Positions 7,777 to 16,946 are shown, counted from the stretch's first letter. The stretch: DNA of 64,000 nt from Sinorhizobium terangae (GCF_029714365.1 NZ_CP121659.1:2356001-2420000); one strand, 5' to 3'. Translations and numbers: made by a program. Notes: generated by a model not told the origin, from the letters alone.

Positions 7777-9400
7777 GCTTCTTTCCGTCAAAAACCTGAA
7801 GATCGAGGCGACGAGCTATCCGCCGGGCGAACCGCCCAAGGTCGTGACCCTGGTGGAAGGCGTGTCTTTCGACCTGCAGAAGGGCAAGGTGCTCGGTCTC
7901 ATCGGCGAGTCCGGCGCCGGCAAGTCGACGATCGGCCTCTCGGCACTCGCCTACGGCCGCGGCGGCTGCCGCATTATCGGCGGCGAGGTGCTGCTCAATG
8001 GCCGCGACATCCTGAAGCTCGGCCGTTCCGGCATCAACACGGTGCGCGGCGCTCAGGTCTGCTATGTGGCGCAATCCGCAGCAGCCGCCTTCAACCCCGC
8101 CCACAAGCTCGGCGACCAGGTCATCGAAGCCTCGCTTCGCCATGGCCTCATGAGCCGCGACGAGGCAAAGCAACGCGCGCTTTATCTCTTCCGGGTGCTC
8201 GGCCTTCCCAATCCGGAAACCTTTGGTGATCGCTATCCGCACCAGGTGTCGGGCGGCCAATTGCAGCGCGCCATGACGGCGATGGCGCTCTGCCCCAACC
8301 CCGAACTGATCGTCTTCGACGAACCGACCACGGCGCTTGACGTCACCACCCAGATCGACGTGCTTGCCGCGATCAAGCACGCCATCGAAGAAACGCATAC
8401 GGCGGCACTCTACATCACCCACGATCTCGCCGTCGTCGCGCAGATTTCCGACGACATCATGGTGCTGCGCCACGGCAAGACCGTCGAATACGGCACCACC
8501 AAGCAGGTGATCGAAGCTCCGAAGGAAGACTATACTCGCGCCCTCGTCAGCGTCCGCCAGACGAAGCGCGACGAAGCGGCGGACCAATCCGGTACGCTTC
8601 TCAAGATCGAGCATGTCCATGCCGCCTACGGCAGTGGTTTCAAGGTGCTGCACGACGTGTCGATGCACCTGCCGAAGGGCCAGACACTGGCAATCGTCGG
8701 CGAATCCGGTTCCGGCAAGTCGACGCTCGCGCGCGTCATCACCGGGCTCCTGCCGCCGAGCGAGGGCCGGATCACCTTCGAGGGCAAAGAGCTGCCGAAG
8801 GCTTTGAAGGGCCGGACGCGCGATGAACTACGCCGCATCCAGATGATCTATCAGATGGCAGACACGGCGATGAACCCGCGCCAGACGGTGCGCGACATCA
8901 TCGGCAGGCCGCTCTCCTTCTATTTCGGCATGCACGGCGCCAAGAAGACCGAACGCGTCAGGGAACTGCTCGACCAGATCGAGATGGGATCGCGCTTCCT
9001 CGACCGCTACCCGGCCGAGCTTTCCGGCGGCCAGAAACAGCGCGTCGCGATCGCCCGCGCGCTTGCCGCCAAGCCGGAGCTCATCCTCTGCGACGAGCCG
9101 ACCTCGGCGCTCGATCCGCTGGTGGCCGAAGGCATCCTGAATCTGCTTCTCAGGCTTCAGGAGGAAACCGCTGTTTCCTATGTCTTTATCACCCACGACA
9201 TCGCCATCGTGCGAGCCATCGCCGACAGTGTCGCGGTCATGCACCGCGGTCGCCTGGTGCGCTTCGGACCGAAGTCGAAGGTGCTCTCGCCACCCTTTGA
9301 CGACTACACCGACCTGCTCTTGAAGTCGGTGCCGGAGATGGAAATCGGCTGGCTGGAAAAGGTACTGAAGACGCGGCGCATGGAGAGCGCCGGCAATTGA
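7769..9400 (+). CDS. Fused double ATP-binding subunit of dipeptide-type ABC importer (DppD-DppF-like)
   Basis: A 543-residue protein with two complete ABC modules. Module 1 has Walker A GESGAGKST, signature VSGGQLQR and Walker B LIVFDEPTTALD. Module 2 begins near residue 275 with Walker A GESGSGKST, signature LSGGQKQR and Walker B LILCDEPTSALD. Each is followed by its switch His (ITHDLA, ITHDIA). One chain therefore supplies both ATPase sites for the permease pair. A GGAGGGCG Shine-Dalgarno precedes the ATG inside the previous gene. This completes the importer; the second binding protein at 10375 has no permease or ATPase genes of its own and probably uses this one. Confidence 0.94.
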   Translation: MPELLSVKNLKIEATSYPPGEPPKVVTLVEGVSFDLQKGKVLGLIGESGAGKSTIGLSALAYGRGGCRIIGGEVLLNGRDILKLGRSGINTVRGAQVCYVAQSAAAAFNPAHKLGDQVIEASLRHGLMSRDEAKQRALYLFRVLGLPNPETFGDRYPHQVSGGQLQRAMTAMALCPNPELIVFDEPTTALDVTTQIDVLAAIKHAIEETHTAALYITHDLAVVAQISDDIMVLRHGKTVEYGTTKQVIEAPKEDYTRALVSVRQTKRDEAADQSGTLLKIEHVHAAYGSGFKVLHDVSMHLPKGQTLAIVGESGSGKSTLARVITGLLPPSEGRITFEGKELPKALKGRTRDELRRIQMIYQMADTAMNPRQTVRDIIGRPLSFYFGMHGAKKTERVRELLDQIEMGSRFLDRYPAELSGGQKQRVAIARALAAKPELILCDEPTSALDPLVAEGILNLLLRLQEETAVSYVFITHDIAIVRAIADSVAVMHRGRLVRFGPKSKVLSPPFDDYTDLLLKSVPEMEIGWLEKVLKTRRMESAGN

Positions 9401-9452
9401 TGCGTTTTCTCTCCCTGAACTCGGGGAGAGAGAGAGACCGGCGTCGCCGACT

Positions 9453-10247
9453 CTAGTACTCCGCCGGTATGGTCAGCACTTCGGCCTCCCGCGTCTCCAG
9501 AAAGCGTCTGACTGCAGACGGCAAATGCCGTGATCCGAAGGGAAGCAGCCCGCAGCGCGAAAGCATCTGACGCTTGTCCGGACCCTGCCCGAGATGCCGC
9601 CAGATCATGCGCGAGGCATAAGGCAGGTTCTCCTTCCGCCACGAGACCCCCATCGTGGTGCCGCGCAGATAGACCCGTTGGTGCACCTCGAACGGCATTA
9701 GGATTGTCTGCGCCAGCATTGACGCGTGCCCCACGGTACGCTCGGCAATGAAGATGCGGTTTCGCCAGAAGGTGACAAGGCCGACATATTTCGAAAACTG
9801 CTGGATCTCGTTTGCCGCATCGCGAATGCGCTCGATCGATTTCACCCGGATCGAGCCGCCTTCCTCGTAGATATGCGCACAGGAACAGACGATGAAGCCA
9901 GGCCAGGAGAGCGAAAGATGATAGGTCTGGTAGTAGCCGAGATGGCGGCGGAGGGCCGCGGCATCGCCCGGAAATCCTTCAAGGAGTTGCCCCGCTTCCA
10001 GGCGATGGCGCTCGGGCCGTGTCATCCGCGCTTCGAACAGCCTCGGCGACAGCGAAAAATCCTGCGTCGAAAGCCCGAAGAACGCCGCGATCCGCGCGAC
10101 ATTGTGTGCCGACGGCCGCGCCTCGCCGCTGATGTAGCGATTAAACTGCTGACGATTGATACCGATTTCGCGGCAAATCTGCGAGATCGAGCGCCGGGTC
10201 GCGCAGGCGAAACGCAAATTGGTGACGAATGCATCGTCCTGCTCCAC
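9453..10247 (-). CDS. Helix-turn-helix (XRE-like) transcriptional regulator
   Basis: A 264-residue protein with an N-terminal helix-turn-helix, SISQICREIGINRQQFNRYI, followed by HNVARIAAFFGLS, as in Cro/CI-type domains. The roughly 200-residue C-terminal part is not recognised and may bind a ligand. The open frame extends to a TTG at 10304, but a GTG at 10247 preceded by AGGAGG five to six bases upstream is the better start. It is divergent from the second ABC binding-protein gene at 10375, with a four-copy tandem repeat between them. This suggests it regulates that gene, itself, and possibly the importer operon. Confidence 0.82.
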   Translation of the reverse strand: MEQDDAFVTNLRFACATRRSISQICREIGINRQQFNRYISGEARPSAHNVARIAAFFGLSTQDFSLSPRLFEARMTRPERHRLEAGQLLEGFPGDAAALRRHLGYYQTYHLSLSWPGFIVCSCAHIYEEGGSIRVKSIERIRDAANEIQQFSKYVGLVTFWRNRIFIAERTVGHASMLAQTILMPFEVHQRVYLRGTTMGVSWRKENLPYASRMIWRHLGQGPDKRQMLSRCGLLPFGSRHLPSAVRRFLETREAEVLTIPAEY

Positions 10248-10277
10248 ATCGGCCTCCTGACCTCTTGATATCGAGGA

Positions 10278-10317
10278 GCGTAAACTAGCGTAAATCAGCG
10301 TCAAGTCGCGAAATTGT
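10278..10317. promoter_or_regulatory. Four tandem direct repeats with exact 10-bp period (candidate operator)
   Basis: GCGTAAA begins at 10278 and 10288, GCGTCAA at 10298 and GCGAAAT at 10308, so four related units repeat once per helical turn. The array lies 31 nt upstream of the GTG of the divergent regulator and 58 nt before the ATG of the binding-protein gene. A same-face direct-repeat array between divergent genes is what a cooperatively binding regulator would use. Confidence 0.55.
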
Positions 10318-10374
10318 GTCGCGTGAGGCAGGCGCTAGGCTTCCATCGAACAAACACACAAGGGGAACTCTGAA

Positions 10375-11964
10375 ATGACGGAATTCACGAAGCGTCCCGA
10401 CGGCCTTATCGTCCCGACTGGCATCAACCGCCGCGGCTTCCTTGCAGGGACTGCGGCGCTGGGTCTCGCCGCCGGCCTCGGCGGCACAATGATAGCGGGC
10501 GCAGCGCAGGCACAGGAGCCGAAACGCGGTGGTCACCTGAAACTCGGCCTCAAGGGCGGCGCGACGACGGACTCCCTCGATCCGGCCGCCTATACCGGCT
10601 CCGTGTCCTTCGTGATCGGCCATCTCTGGGGCGACAAGCTCGTCGAATCCGATCCGGTTACCGGAGCGCCCCTGCCCTCGATCGCCTCTTCCTGGGAGCC
10701 TTCCGCAGATGCTTCGGTCTGGACTTTCAAAATCCGTAACGACATCGCCTTCCATGACGGCAGCAAGCTGACGGTCGCTGACGTCGTCGCGACGTTGAAG
10801 CGGCACTCTGACGAGGGCTCCAAGTCGGGCGCCCTCGGACTGATGCGATCGATCAAGACGATCGAGGAAAAGGCCGGCGATCTCGTTCTGACGCTCTCGG
10901 AAGGCAATGCGGACTTGCCTCTGCTGCTGACCGATTACCACCTGATCATCCAGCCGGGCGGCGGCGTCGAAAATCCTGCCTCGCCGATCGGAACGGGCCC
11001 GTACAAGCTCATCAGCTACGAGGCCGGCATCCGCGCGACCTTCGAAAAGAACACCGCCGACTGGCGCTCCGATCGCGGCTTTGTCGACAGCGTCGAGATC
11101 ATCGTCATGAACGACAACTCGGCGCGCATCGCGGCGCTTTCGTCTGGCCAAGTGCATTTCATCAACAACGTCGACCCGAAGACCGTCTCGCTTCTCAAGC
11201 GCGCGCCTCGCGTTCAGATCCTTCAGACGCCAGGCAAGGGCTTCTACAGCTTCCTGATGCATTGCGACACGGCGCCCTTCGACAACAACGATCTGAGGCT
11301 CGCGCTGAAATATGCGATCGATCGGCAAGGCATCCTGGATCGCGCCGTTGGTGGCTACGGCAAGCTCGGCAACGACTATCCGGTCAACGAGAACTACGCG
11401 CTGGCGCCGACGGGTATCGAGCAGCGCGTCTACGATCCGGATAAAGCGGCCTTCCACTACAAGAAATCCGGCCATGACCGGCCGATCCTGCTGCGTACAT
11501 CCGATGCCGCATTCCCAGGCGCGGTCGACGCGGCGGTGCTCTTCCAGGAAAGCGCCCGCAAGGCGGGCATCGAGCTAGAAGTCAGGCGCGAGCCGGAGGA
11601 TGGGTATTGGACAAATGTCTGGAACGTCCAGCCGTTCTGCGCCTCTTACTGGGGCGGGCGGCCGACGCAGGACTCTCGCTATTCCACTTCCTATCTCTCG
11701 AGCGCGGAATGGAACGACACGCGCTTCAAGCGCGAGGATTTTGACAAACTGCTCTTGCAGGCACGCTCCGAACTTGACGAAGCCAAGCGCAAGGAACTCT
11801 ATCATACGATGGCAATCATGGTACGCGACGAAGGCGGCCTGATCCTGCCCGTCTTCAACGACTACGTGAATGCCGCCTCCGCCTCGCTGAAGGGCTTCGT
11901 GCACGACATCGGCAACGACCTTTCGAACGGCTATGTCGGAAGCCGCGTCTGGTTCGACAGCTAA
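10375..11964 (+). CDS. Dipeptide/oligopeptide-type ABC substrate-binding protein (paralogue 2)
   Basis: A 529-residue protein of the same length as, and obviously paralogous to, the product of 4251-5840. Shared stretches include AQEPKRGGHLKLGL, GNADLPLLL, DYHLIIQP and TVSLLKRAP. It too has a twin-arginine signal (NRRGFLAG, then a hydrophobic segment ending GAAQAQ). It is a periplasmic ligand-binding protein. No permease or ATPase follows; the next gene encodes a hydrolase. It likely broadens the substrate range of the importer at 5837-9400. Transcription probably starts in the 10248-10374 gap under control of the adjacent regulator. Confidence 0.93.
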   Translation: MTEFTKRPDGLIVPTGINRRGFLAGTAALGLAAGLGGTMIAGAAQAQEPKRGGHLKLGLKGGATTDSLDPAAYTGSVSFVIGHLWGDKLVESDPVTGAPLPSIASSWEPSADASVWTFKIRNDIAFHDGSKLTVADVVATLKRHSDEGSKSGALGLMRSIKTIEEKAGDLVLTLSEGNADLPLLLTDYHLIIQPGGGVENPASPIGTGPYKLISYEAGIRATFEKNTADWRSDRGFVDSVEIIVMNDNSARIAALSSGQVHFINNVDPKTVSLLKRAPRVQILQTPGKGFYSFLMHCDTAPFDNNDLRLALKYAIDRQGILDRAVGGYGKLGNDYPVNENYALAPTGIEQRVYDPDKAAFHYKKSGHDRPILLRTSDAAFPGAVDAAVLFQESARKAGIELEVRREPEDGYWTNVWNVQPFCASYWGGRPTQDSRYSTSYLSSAEWNDTRFKREDFDKLLLQARSELDEAKRKELYHTMAIMVRDEGGLILPVFNDYVNAASASLKGFVHDIGNDLSNGYVGSRVWFDS

Positions 11965-11965
11965 A

Positions 11966-12065
11966 GTATTTTGCAGGCAGGTGGAATCACCTGACGTCGC
12001 ACAAATGCGGCTAAACAAACAGATGGGGCGGTGGCGCGAACGCACGTGAGCGTATCCCACCCCAA
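11966..12065. repeat. Dispersed ~100-bp repeat, family B, copy 1
   Basis: Related to copies at 39094-39195 and 59994-60098. It starts with TTTTGCAGNCAG, contains the palindrome CAGGTGGAATCACCTG, and continues through GACGTCGCACAAATGCGGC to GGCGCGAACGCACGT and a GCG-ATCCC end. This copy is the most diverged: a TAGAGC terminus is not evident and it ends CACCCC. It starts immediately after the stop of the binding-protein gene. Confidence 0.85.
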
Positions 12066-12146
12066 AGCGGAACGAGGAAAAGTGTGGGCGGTTTTTCCGC
12101 CCGCATCCTGCATGTCAATCGTCGCAAATGGATCGGGAGGTACACA

Positions 12147-14144
12147 ATGGCCGATCGCAACTTTACCGTCCTCGAGAACGAATGGATCACGCTCAAGGAC
12201 GGGACGCGGCTTGCCGCGCGCGTCTGGATGCCGGAGGGCACGGAGCAGAATCCCGTGCCGGCCGTTCTCGAATATCTGCCCTATCGCAAGCGCGATGGAA
12301 CGTGTGCCCGCGACGAATCCACCTATCCGGTCTTTGCGGCTGCAGGCATTGCCGGCGTGCGCGTCGACATCCGCGGCTCGGGCGAATCCGAAGGCGTGAT
12401 CGACGGGGAATATACGCCGCGCGAGCTTTCCGACGGCTGCGAGATCATCGAATGGATCGCGTCGCAGCCGTGGTCAAACGGCAAGGTCGGGATGATGGGC
12501 ATTTCCTGGGGCGGCTTCAATTGCCTGCAGGTGGCGGCCCTGAAGCCGCCGGCGCTCAAAGCGGTCATCTCGATCGCCTCGACCGTCGACCGCTACAACG
12601 ACGACATCCATTACAAGAACGGCTGCCATCTCTCGGCGCAGCTCTCCTGGGCGGCGACCATGCTCGCCTATCAATCACGCTCGCCGGATCCCGAGCTTGT
12701 CGGCGAACGCTGGAGGGAAATGTGGCTGGAGCGGCTCGAAAACGAACCCTTCTTCCTGGAGGAGTGGCTCGAGCACCAGCGCCGCGATGATTTCTGGCGC
12801 CATGGCTCGATTTGCGAGGATTTCGAGGGCTTCCCGATCCCTGCACTGGTGATCGCGGGATGGGCCGACGGTTACCGCAACACGCCCATCAAGGCCGTCG
12901 AGGGCCTCGGCAGTAAGGCCAAGGCTCTGATCGGGCCCTGGGTGCACAAATATCCGCATTTCGCCTGGCCGAAGCCGCGCGCAGATTTCCACAGCGAGGC
13001 GATCCGCTGGTGGAACCGCTGGCTCAGGGATGAGAAAAATGACGCGGAACATGTGCCGCAAATGCGCGCCTACATTCTGGATGGACCGAGGCCTGCGCTC
13101 AGGCGAAATGAAGACCCAGGGCGATGGGTCGCCAAGGACGTTTGGACGACGCCGGAAATGCGCAAGTTTGCCATCGCCGGCGACGGCAGCCTGACAGCTG
13201 GCGCCTCGGCGGCGAAGGGCATCGGCGATGTGTATCTCCGCTCACCGCTCGATACCGGCACAGCCTCCGGCGAATATTTCACACTGAAACCGGATGCCGA
13301 AATGGCGGGCGACCAACGCATCGATGACGCTGGATCGCTCACCTTCGAAACGCAGCCGCTACTCGAAGCGCAGGATTATCTCGGGCAGCCGGTACTCAGT
13401 CTCGACGTGTCCTGCAGCGCCGAGACCGCGAACCTCGTTGCCCGTATCGTCGATATTCATCCCGACGGCACCGCGACGCGCGTCGCCTTCGGCGTGCTCA
13501 ATCTCGCCCATCGCCACAGCAATGCGACGCCGCAGCCTATGGAGAAGAACCGCAGGACGCGCGTCACTATGGTGCTCGACGCCTGTGGCTATCGCTTCCG
13601 CGCCGGCCACCGCATCCGCCTGTCGCTGTCGACGTCCTACTGGCCGATGATCCTGCCGCCGCCGACCGATCCGGGCCTGACGATCGACACGGCCAGCCTG
13701 TCGCTCTCTCTGCCGCTTCTCGGCGACCATCGCGAGGTCGTCGTTCCGCAGCCGGCCGATCCAAATCCGCTGCCCCACTACATCGAGCATTCACCGGCCC
13801 AAACGCGCCGCACGGTCGAACGCGACATGACGAAGGGCGTGACTCACTACCGGATCTATGAGGATACCGGCCTCGTCGAGCATCCCGGCACCGGCAACGC
13901 GACGCAGGACATCCGCGACGAAACCTGGTCGATCGCGCCCGGTGATCCGCATTCGATGACGGGCGTTTCCACCTGGACCTGCATTGCGCGGCGCGGCGAT
14001 CAGGTGGTGAAGACGGCCTCGACGGCTCGCTTGGCCTGCACTGAGACCGAATGGATCACTTCGGCCAAGGTCGAGGCTTTCGAGGGCGATGAGAAGATTT
14101 TCGAAAAGACATTCGAAAAGCGCATTCGGCGAGATTTCATGTGA
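12147..14144 (+). CDS. CocE/NonD-family hydrolase (X-Pro dipeptidyl-peptidase-like)
   Basis: A 665-residue protein with an alpha/beta-hydrolase core. The nucleophile elbow is GISWGGF with Ser120. The acidic residue is probably in WADGYRNT and the His in GPWVHKYPHF. A C-terminal jelly-roll X-Pro/CocE domain starts around residue 350. Family members cleave Xaa-Pro peptide, ester or amide bonds. No signal peptide is seen, so it should act in the cytoplasm. The ATG at 12147 has GGGAGG seven bases upstream; a longer frame to 12084 exists but lacks such a site. Its place directly after a binding-protein gene suggests it hydrolyses the imported peptide-like or ester compound. The exact substrate is unknown. 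Confidence 0.9.
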   Translation: MADRNFTVLENEWITLKDGTRLAARVWMPEGTEQNPVPAVLEYLPYRKRDGTCARDESTYPVFAAAGIAGVRVDIRGSGESEGVIDGEYTPRELSDGCEIIEWIASQPWSNGKVGMMGISWGGFNCLQVAALKPPALKAVISIASTVDRYNDDIHYKNGCHLSAQLSWAATMLAYQSRSPDPELVGERWREMWLERLENEPFFLEEWLEHQRRDDFWRHGSICEDFEGFPIPALVIAGWADGYRNTPIKAVEGLGSKAKALIGPWVHKYPHFAWPKPRADFHSEAIRWWNRWLRDEKNDAEHVPQMRAYILDGPRPALRRNEDPGRWVAKDVWTTPEMRKFAIAGDGSLTAGASAAKGIGDVYLRSPLDTGTASGEYFTLKPDAEMAGDQRIDDAGSLTFETQPLLEAQDYLGQPVLSLDVSCSAETANLVARIVDIHPDGTATRVAFGVLNLAHRHSNATPQPMEKNRRTRVTMVLDACGYRFRAGHRIRLSLSTSYWPMILPPPTDPGLTIDTASLSLSLPLLGDHREVVVPQPADPNPLPHYIEHSPAQTRRTVERDMTKGVTHYRIYEDTGLVEHPGTGNATQDIRDETWSIAPGDPHSMTGVSTWTCIARRGDQVVKTASTARLACTETEWITSAKVEAFEGDEKIFEKTFEKRIRRDFM

Positions 14145-14167
14145 GCGACCGGCGCGCGTCGGGGCTG

Positions 14168-14337
14168 TGCGGCCCCTCATCCCGCTGCCGCGACCTTCTC
14201 CCCGCAGGCGGGGCGAAGGGACCCGCGGGGCCAAGCTTCCCCTTCTTCGCCTGTAGCGAAGGCTGGCCGATGGTGACATGGAAGGCGGGACCCGCGACGG
14301 CGTCCCCTCGCGGAGAGAGGGCTAGGGTAAGGGGCAG
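14168..14337. repeat. Intergenic mosaic repeat, family A (CTTCTCCCCGC type)
   Basis: It begins with CCCTCATCCCGCTGCCGCGA then CCTTCTCCCCGC and ends with GGAGAGAGGGCTAGGGTAAG. It is a diverged member of the family also seen at 18113-18300, 31082-31247, 37160-37274 and 45822-46053. The outer ends form an imperfect inverted pair. Confidence 0.7.
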
Positions 14338-14354
14338 GTCCACCCACGGACCAC

Positions 14355-14752
14355 CTATGTCCCACTCAATCCCTGCAACGCTGCCACCGCCCGCTCCGCA
14401 TCGGCGGCCGGAACAAAGACGTGATCATGATAATAGGCCGCTACCACATTGGCGCTAACGCCCTCGCGGGTGAGAGCGGCCGATACCGCTGCCGTCAGCC
14501 CACGGCCTCGAGCGCGGAGTGCACGCTGAGCGTGATGAGCCGCAGGACGGGACCATAGGAAAGCCCGGCCGCTTCCGCGCGCGACCGTTCGAGAATGAGC
14601 GTCAGGCCTTCCGCCTCGCGAAAGGTGCCGATCGGTTCCAGCGCAAGCGCGGACGCCGTATCGTCCTGAACGGTGCAGTAGACATATTCGCCTTCCCGCA
14701 GGATCGGGTTCATCTCCGCCAGAAGGCGGGCGAGATCGGTTACTCCGCTCAC
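14355..14752 (-). pseudogene. ACT-domain protein, interrupted by a one-base frameshift
   Basis: The open frame from the ATG at 14752 runs 85 residues and ends at TGA 14495-14497 after ITLSVHSALEAVG. Inserting one base between 14497 and 14498 restores a continuous frame: LTAAVSAALTREG, then NVVAAYYHDHVFVP and AERAVAALQG, to a TAG at 14355-14357. The whole would be about 132 residues, a usual size for this small ACT-domain family, where the second half holds the ligand-binding strand and helix. The gene is either a recent pseudogene or carries a sequencing deletion in the GGGC context. It is downstream of and on the same strand as the esterase gene. ACT domains bind small ligands, often amino acids; no specific function can be given. 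Confidence 0.85.
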
Positions 14753-14759
14753 GGGGCCC

Positions 14760-15683
14760 TCACCTTGTCCCGACCAACCGCGCCACGCCGTGGACGAGGT
14801 GGAGAAAGCCTTCTTCTGCGCCCGGACTCATGTGCCGGGCCCGGAGCCACGCATGGATCATCTGCGGCTCTTCACGGTAGGTGACATCGACGCCGGCCTG
14901 CGCGAGCCGTGCCGCATAATTCCGCGCATCATCGCGCAAGGGATCGAAATTCGCTGCAGTAATATAGGCCGGCGGCGAGCCGGAAAGATCGCCAGCCTTC
15001 AGCGGATGGGCGAAAGGATTGTCCGCCGGCGCCTTCAGGGTGTCGCGGTAATAAGCTACGTCGGCCGTCGTGAGACCAGGCGCCTCGGCCATCTCCATAT
15101 AGGAGCCGCTGACAAGATCGCCGCCAAGAGCCGGATAGATCAGCACTTGGCCGATAATACCGGAAAGCCCTTCGGCCTTCGCCTTGAGCACGATGCCCGC
15201 CGTGAGATTGCCACCTGCACTGTCGCCTGCGACAACCACTGGACTGCGTCCCGCAAGCAGCCTCTGCAACACCTCATAGCAGTCATCGAACGCCGCCGGC
15301 CAGACGTGTTCCGGCGCAAGCCGGTAGTCCACGGAGACGAGTTCCGCCCGCGCGCCATGCGCAAGCTCCGCACAGATCGCATCATGGCTGTCGAGCGAGC
15401 CGACGACGGAACCGCCGCCATGGATGTAAAAAATGCACGTTTCGGTAGCCACCTCGGCCGGGCGATAACGTCGAAGCGGGATGCGGCCGCCGACCTGCTC
15501 GTCCCGCCGTATCAGTCCTGCCGGAGACGGTGCATCGAATTCGGCGCAAAGCGCATCGTACCACTGGCGCTGCTGCTCAATCGAGGCGTTGACCGCATCG
15601 GCAGGATAGAATGCCTCACAGCGTTCGTGAAAGGCAAGAATGCTCGGCTCAGTCGGCATTGGTCGCGGTGTCTTCGAATCCAT
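14760..15683 (-). CDS. Alpha/beta hydrolase, acetyl-esterase/HSL family
   Basis: A 307-residue protein. It has the HSL-family oxyanion-hole motif HGGG near residues 88-91, the nucleophile elbow GDSAGG with Ser155, a DPLRDD segment for the catalytic Asp, and QMIHAWL for the His. It hydrolyses short acyl esters in the cytoplasm; the natural substrate is unknown. The ATG at 15683 follows GGGAGAGCAGG. An upstream in-frame start at 15716 overlaps a dispersed repeat and is less likely. The frameshifted ACT-domain gene starts 7 nt downstream, so the two were probably co-transcribed. A LysR gene is divergent. Confidence 0.9.
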   Translation of the reverse strand: MDSKTPRPMPTEPSILAFHERCEAFYPADAVNASIEQQRQWYDALCAEFDAPSPAGLIRRDEQVGGRIPLRRYRPAEVATETCIFYIHGGGSVVGSLDSHDAICAELAHGARAELVSVDYRLAPEHVWPAAFDDCYEVLQRLLAGRSPVVVAGDSAGGNLTAGIVLKAKAEGLSGIIGQVLIYPALGGDLVSGSYMEMAEAPGLTTADVAYYRDTLKAPADNPFAHPLKAGDLSGSPPAYITAANFDPLRDDARNYAARLAQAGVDVTYREEPQMIHAWLRARHMSPGAEEGFLHLVHGVARLVGTR

Positions 15684-15706
15684 CCTGCTCTCCCGATTGA
15701 AGGAAA

Positions 15707-15761
15707 CATGCCGCAATTCAAAGTGCTACAGCGTCTGAGAGGACGCACGGCGCTGTAGCAG
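15707..15761. repeat. Dispersed hairpin repeat, family C, copy 1
   Basis: It contains the conserved stretch ATTCAAAGTGCTACAGCG, then a short stem, then CGGCGCTGTAG, so that CTACAGCG and CGCTGTAG pair. The same element occurs inverted at 44719-44790 and at 59855-59912. It lies just upstream of the esterase gene. Confidence 0.8.
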
Positions 15762-15868
15762 AGACCTTACCATCGGCATCTCCTCGCGCACGACAAAATG
15801 CGGCACGGCATGGCGCAGCCTCACTGCCTCGCTTGCCATCGGGTCGCTGCCCGGTGTTAAGTCCGTTC

Positions 15869-16777
15869 ATGGCATTCACACTCCGGCAATTGCAGTATTT
15901 CATCGCCGTCGCCGAGCAGGGCTCCGTCACCCGCGCGGCGCAGAACCTTTCGATTTCGCAGTCGTCGATTACCGAAGCGATCAAGGAACTCGAGACCGAC
16001 CTCGGCGTCGAACTTTTCGACCGCCATCCGCGCGGTCTGTCGATCACCCACAACGGCCACCAGTTCCTGCGCCACGCAACAAAGATCCTGGCCGACGTTT
16101 CCGATGCGCGACGCAGTTTTTCCGACAGCCGCGAGGAACTCGGCGGCAAGCTCAATCTGGGCGTTACCTCGCTTGTCGCAGGCTATGTTCTCTCCGACCT
16201 GCTCGCCCGTTACCGTCGTGCCTGTCCCGGCGTCGAGGTGAGCGCGATCGAGGACAACGGCTCCTATCTCGAACATCTGTTGATCGGCGGCGAACTCGAC
16301 GTCGCCGTGATGGTGATCTCCAACCTGCGCGACCGCATGGCGCTGCAGGCCGAAATCCTCGAAACCTCGCCTTATCGCGTCTGGCTTCCGATCGGCCATC
16401 CGCTCGTCAGCGCCGACATCATCTCGGTCGACGACATCGCCAAGGAGCCGCTGATCATGCTGACTGTGGACGAAATCGAGGAGAACACCGGCAAGCTCCT
16501 GACGGCGCTTGGCGCTCGCCCGCACGTCGCCTTCCGCACCCGCTCCGTGGAGGCGGTCAGAAGCCTGGTCGCGACCGGCGCCGGGATCGCGCTGTTGCCC
16601 GATCTCGTCTATCGCCCCTGGTCGCTCGAAGGCGACCGGATCGAAAGCCGCGACGTATCCGGTGCCCTGCCGGTGGTGCAGGTCGGCATGGTCTGGCGCA
16701 AAGGCTCCAGCCTGCCGCAATCGGCACGCGATTTTGTCGGAATCGCCGAAGCCCTTCGCAGCGCCCGCCCCCGCTAA
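15869..16777 (+). CDS. LysR-family transcriptional regulator
   Basis: A 302-residue regulator. The N-terminal winged helix-turn-helix starts MAFTLRQLQYFIAVAEQGSV with the recognition-helix region SISQSSITEAIKELE. A type-2 periplasmic-binding-fold effector domain follows (LNLGVTSLVAGYVL; LPIGHPL; GAGIALLPDLVYRPW). The ATG at 15869 is chosen because the conserved LysR N-terminus begins there; the frame extends upstream to 15833 without family similarity. It is divergent from the esterase gene and precedes the polyamine-transport operon in the same direction, so either could be its target. Confidence 0.92.
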   Translation: MAFTLRQLQYFIAVAEQGSVTRAAQNLSISQSSITEAIKELETDLGVELFDRHPRGLSITHNGHQFLRHATKILADVSDARRSFSDSREELGGKLNLGVTSLVAGYVLSDLLARYRRACPGVEVSAIEDNGSYLEHLLIGGELDVAVMVISNLRDRMALQAEILETSPYRVWLPIGHPLVSADIISVDDIAKEPLIMLTVDEIEENTGKLLTALGARPHVAFRTRSVEAVRSLVATGAGIALLPDLVYRPWSLEGDRIESRDVSGALPVVQVGMVWRKGSSLPQSARDFVGIAEALRSARPR

Positions 16778-16946
16778 GGTTGTGCTCGGCCTGGGAAATG
16801 CGCACGGAAAGCCGTTTTAGCACTACGGTATCGGAAAAAGCGATAGCGACATTCTGATTAATGAATTTGCGAATGCGGAGAAATCAAGGCACGCTTCGAT
16901 CCGGGAACAAAGCTGCAGAACGCGGCATAAACTGGGGAGACTTCCG

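Noticed and set aside
10285..11475. Minus-strand open frame opposite the second binding-protein gene
   Set aside because: It closely mimics the antisense frame at 4200-6137 only because the two plus-strand genes are paralogues; it has no independent support.
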